A stretch of 32,979 nucleotides of DNA from Mesorhizobium sp. (GTDB lineage Bacteria; Pseudomonadota; Alphaproteobacteria; Rhizobiales; Rhizobiaceae). Below the pieces are notes generated by a model. That model was not told the origin of the DNA, did not search any database, and worked only from the letters and a program-made list of their open reading frames with translations. Made by a program: the position numbers and the translations under genes. The number at the start of each line of letters is the position of its first letter. Position 1 is the first letter of the stretch. The DNA is taken from NCBI RefSeq assembly GCF_024509055.1, contig NZ_JANINM010000324.1, forward strand, positions 1 to 32,979. Direction: 5' to 3'. This document shows positions 31,952-32,979 of this stretch, piece by piece.

Positions 31952-32358
31952 GATTGATTGGTTCCTGCGGCGGCGGCCACGACTTTTGCCGTGCCAGCGG
32001 CGATTGCCCTGACGGCATCACGGCTAGCCTCCCCAAGGCCATGGCGCTCGGCCAGCCAGTGCGCGTCGTTGTAGGAAAGCCAAACCTTGCCTTGCGCATC
32101 CTCCCAGGCCAGCGCCTTCAACGGCAAGTCGATGCCGGCGGTCTGCTGGTCCTGCATCAGCGGCGTGCCGCCTTTCGGATGGCCGAAGATCAGCAGCTCG
32201 GTGGGACGAAGCTCCGCGCCGACTTCATGAGCGCCGGCGGCATGGTCGATGCGTGCGAAGACCCGCATGCCCGCATGGGTAACTGTCTCAACCAGTCGGT
32301 CGATGGTTTCGGCGACGCCGAAGCGGCTTTCGACGGAGACGAGGCCGTTGCTTGCCAT
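31948..32358 (-). CDS. DUF302 domain protein
   Basis: This 136-residue protein reads [20 protein letters not shown], then RLVETVTHAGMRVFARIDHA near 24-43 and ELRPTELLIFGHPKGGTPLM near 50-69, the characteristic DUF302 sequence of strands and helices. The family is a small alpha/beta fold without a proven function. ATG 32358 shares one base with the TGA of uvrA (TGATG), and a GTG just before it is a less likely start. No signal peptide is present, so it is probably cytoplasmic. Confidence 0.85.
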   Translation of the reverse strand: MASNGLVSVESRFGVAETIDRLVETVTHAGMRVFARIDHAAGAHEVGAELRPTELLIFGHPKGGTPLMQDQQTAGIDLPLKALAWEDAQGKVWLSYNDAHWLAERHGLGEASRDAVRAIAAGTAKVVAAAAGTNQS

Positions 32359-32979
32359 CACTCGGCCGCCTCGCGCTTGCCACCGGGCCGCCGTTCCAGA
32401 AGCTCCTTCAGGAACTGGCCGGTATAGCTGCGCTTCTCGCGCACGATCGCTTCCGGCGTGCCGGATGCCACCAACTCGCCCCCGCCGTCGCCGCCCTCGG
32501 GGCCAAGATCGAGCACCCAGTCGGCGGTCTTGATCACTTCGAGATTGTGCTCGATCACCACCACCGTGTTGCCCTGGTCGACCAGTTCGTGCAGCACTTC
32601 AAGCAGCTTGGCGACGTCGTGGAAGTGCAGACCGGTGGTCGGCTCATCGAGGATGTAGAGCGTCTTGCCGGTCGCCTTGCGCGACAGCTCCTTGGCGAGC
32701 TTGATGCGCTGCGCCTCGCCGCCCGACAGTGTCGTCGCCTGCTGGCCGATATGGATGTAACCAAGTCCGACCTGGTTCAGAGTCTCCAACTTGTCGCGCA
32801 CGCCAGGCACGGCGGAGAAGAAGTCGACGCCTTCCTCGACCGTCATGTCGAGGACGTCGGCGATCGACTTGCCCTTGAACAACACATCCAGCGTTTCGCG
32901 GTTGTAGCGCTTGCCGTGGCAGACATCGCAGGTGACGTAGACGTCGGGCAGGAAGTGCATCTCGATCTTGATGACGCCG
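32358..32979 (-). CDS. uvrA: Excinuclease ABC subunit A, C-terminal part
   Basis: Only the last ~207 residues are inside the window; the gene enters from the right edge. Visible features are the second half of the C-terminal zinc finger ([10 protein letters not shown]), the ABC signature [17 protein letters not shown], Walker [16 protein letters not shown] and the switch His in [20 protein letters not shown], followed by the conserved [18 protein letters not shown]. UvrA recognises bulky DNA damage and loads UvrB in nucleotide excision repair. The final residues [11 protein letters not shown] are a short variable tail. DUF302, GNAT and DUF72 genes follow on the same strand with overlapping or closely spaced starts. 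Confidence 0.96.
   Translation of the reverse strand, partial: GVIKIEMHFLPDVYVTCDVCHGKRYNRETLDVLFKGKSIADVLDMTVEEGVDFFSAVPGVRDKLETLNQVGLGYIHIGQQATTLSGGEAQRIKLAKELSRKATGKTLYILDEPTTGLHFHDVAKLLEVLHELVDQGNTVVVIEHNLEVIKTADWVLDLGPEGGDGGGELVASGTPEAIVREKRSYTGQFLKELLERRPGGKREAAE

Overview
The window looks like a chromosomal segment of an alphaproteobacterium of the order Hyphomicrobiales (Rhizobiales), most like Mesorhizobium or a close relative. This rests on the GC-rich sequence with strong GC third-position bias, a CckA hybrid kinase, an alpha-type DksA that has lost most of its zinc ligands, a YcjX/YcjF pair, and a 58-residue protein of rhizobial type at 29200-29376. The genus is inference from memory of these families, not a search result. 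No tRNA, rRNA, insertion sequence, prophage or CRISPR array was found.

Layout. 1-868 (-) is the N-terminal part of a KefB/KefC-type cation:proton antiporter, cut by the window edge. 1011-3268 (+) is an AraC-type regulator followed by a NepI-like MFS exporter whose ribosome binding site lies inside a perfect 11-bp inverted repeat. 3452-3718 (+) is a small exported protein with a good terminator. 3811-4713 (-) is a GcvA-like LysR regulator, divergent from a tight seven-gene operon (4977-13079, +): M17 leucyl aminopeptidase, proline iminopeptidase, and a complete peptide ABC importer (binding protein, two permeases, two ATPases). Together these form an import-and-hydrolyse peptide scavenging unit.

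13158-16943 (-) holds an unknown secreted protein, the YcjF/YcjX pair and a SixA-like phosphatase. dksA (17184-17600, +) has a recognisable promoter and a bidirectional terminator shared with a converging, catalytically atypical SDR gene (17663-18454, -). That SDR is divergent from an ECF sigma factor with a C-terminal SnoaL-like domain (18598-19611, +), and nested inverted repeats lie between the two. A FliO-like membrane protein (19627-20373, -) is divergent from cckA (20586-23162, +). Next is a purine nucleoside phosphorylase gene broken by a one-base frameshift (23234-23942, +).

23945-27681 (-) is a three-gene periplasmic dehydrogenase operon (small subunit 3, GMC flavoprotein, triheme cytochrome c) that would oxidise a sugar, sugar acid or polyol and pass electrons to the respiratory chain. 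After two gene-poor stretches come a secreted protein of unknown function, the 58-residue protein, a membrane diguanylate cyclase, and a uvrA-led co-directional group on the minus strand (uvrA, DUF302, GNAT, DUF72).

No clearly undescribed system is visible. The best leads are the ECF sigma/atypical SDR pair with its nested palindromes, the RBS-overlapping hairpin before the exporter, the dedicated peptide-use operon with its LysR regulator, and the nucleoside phosphorylase frameshift.
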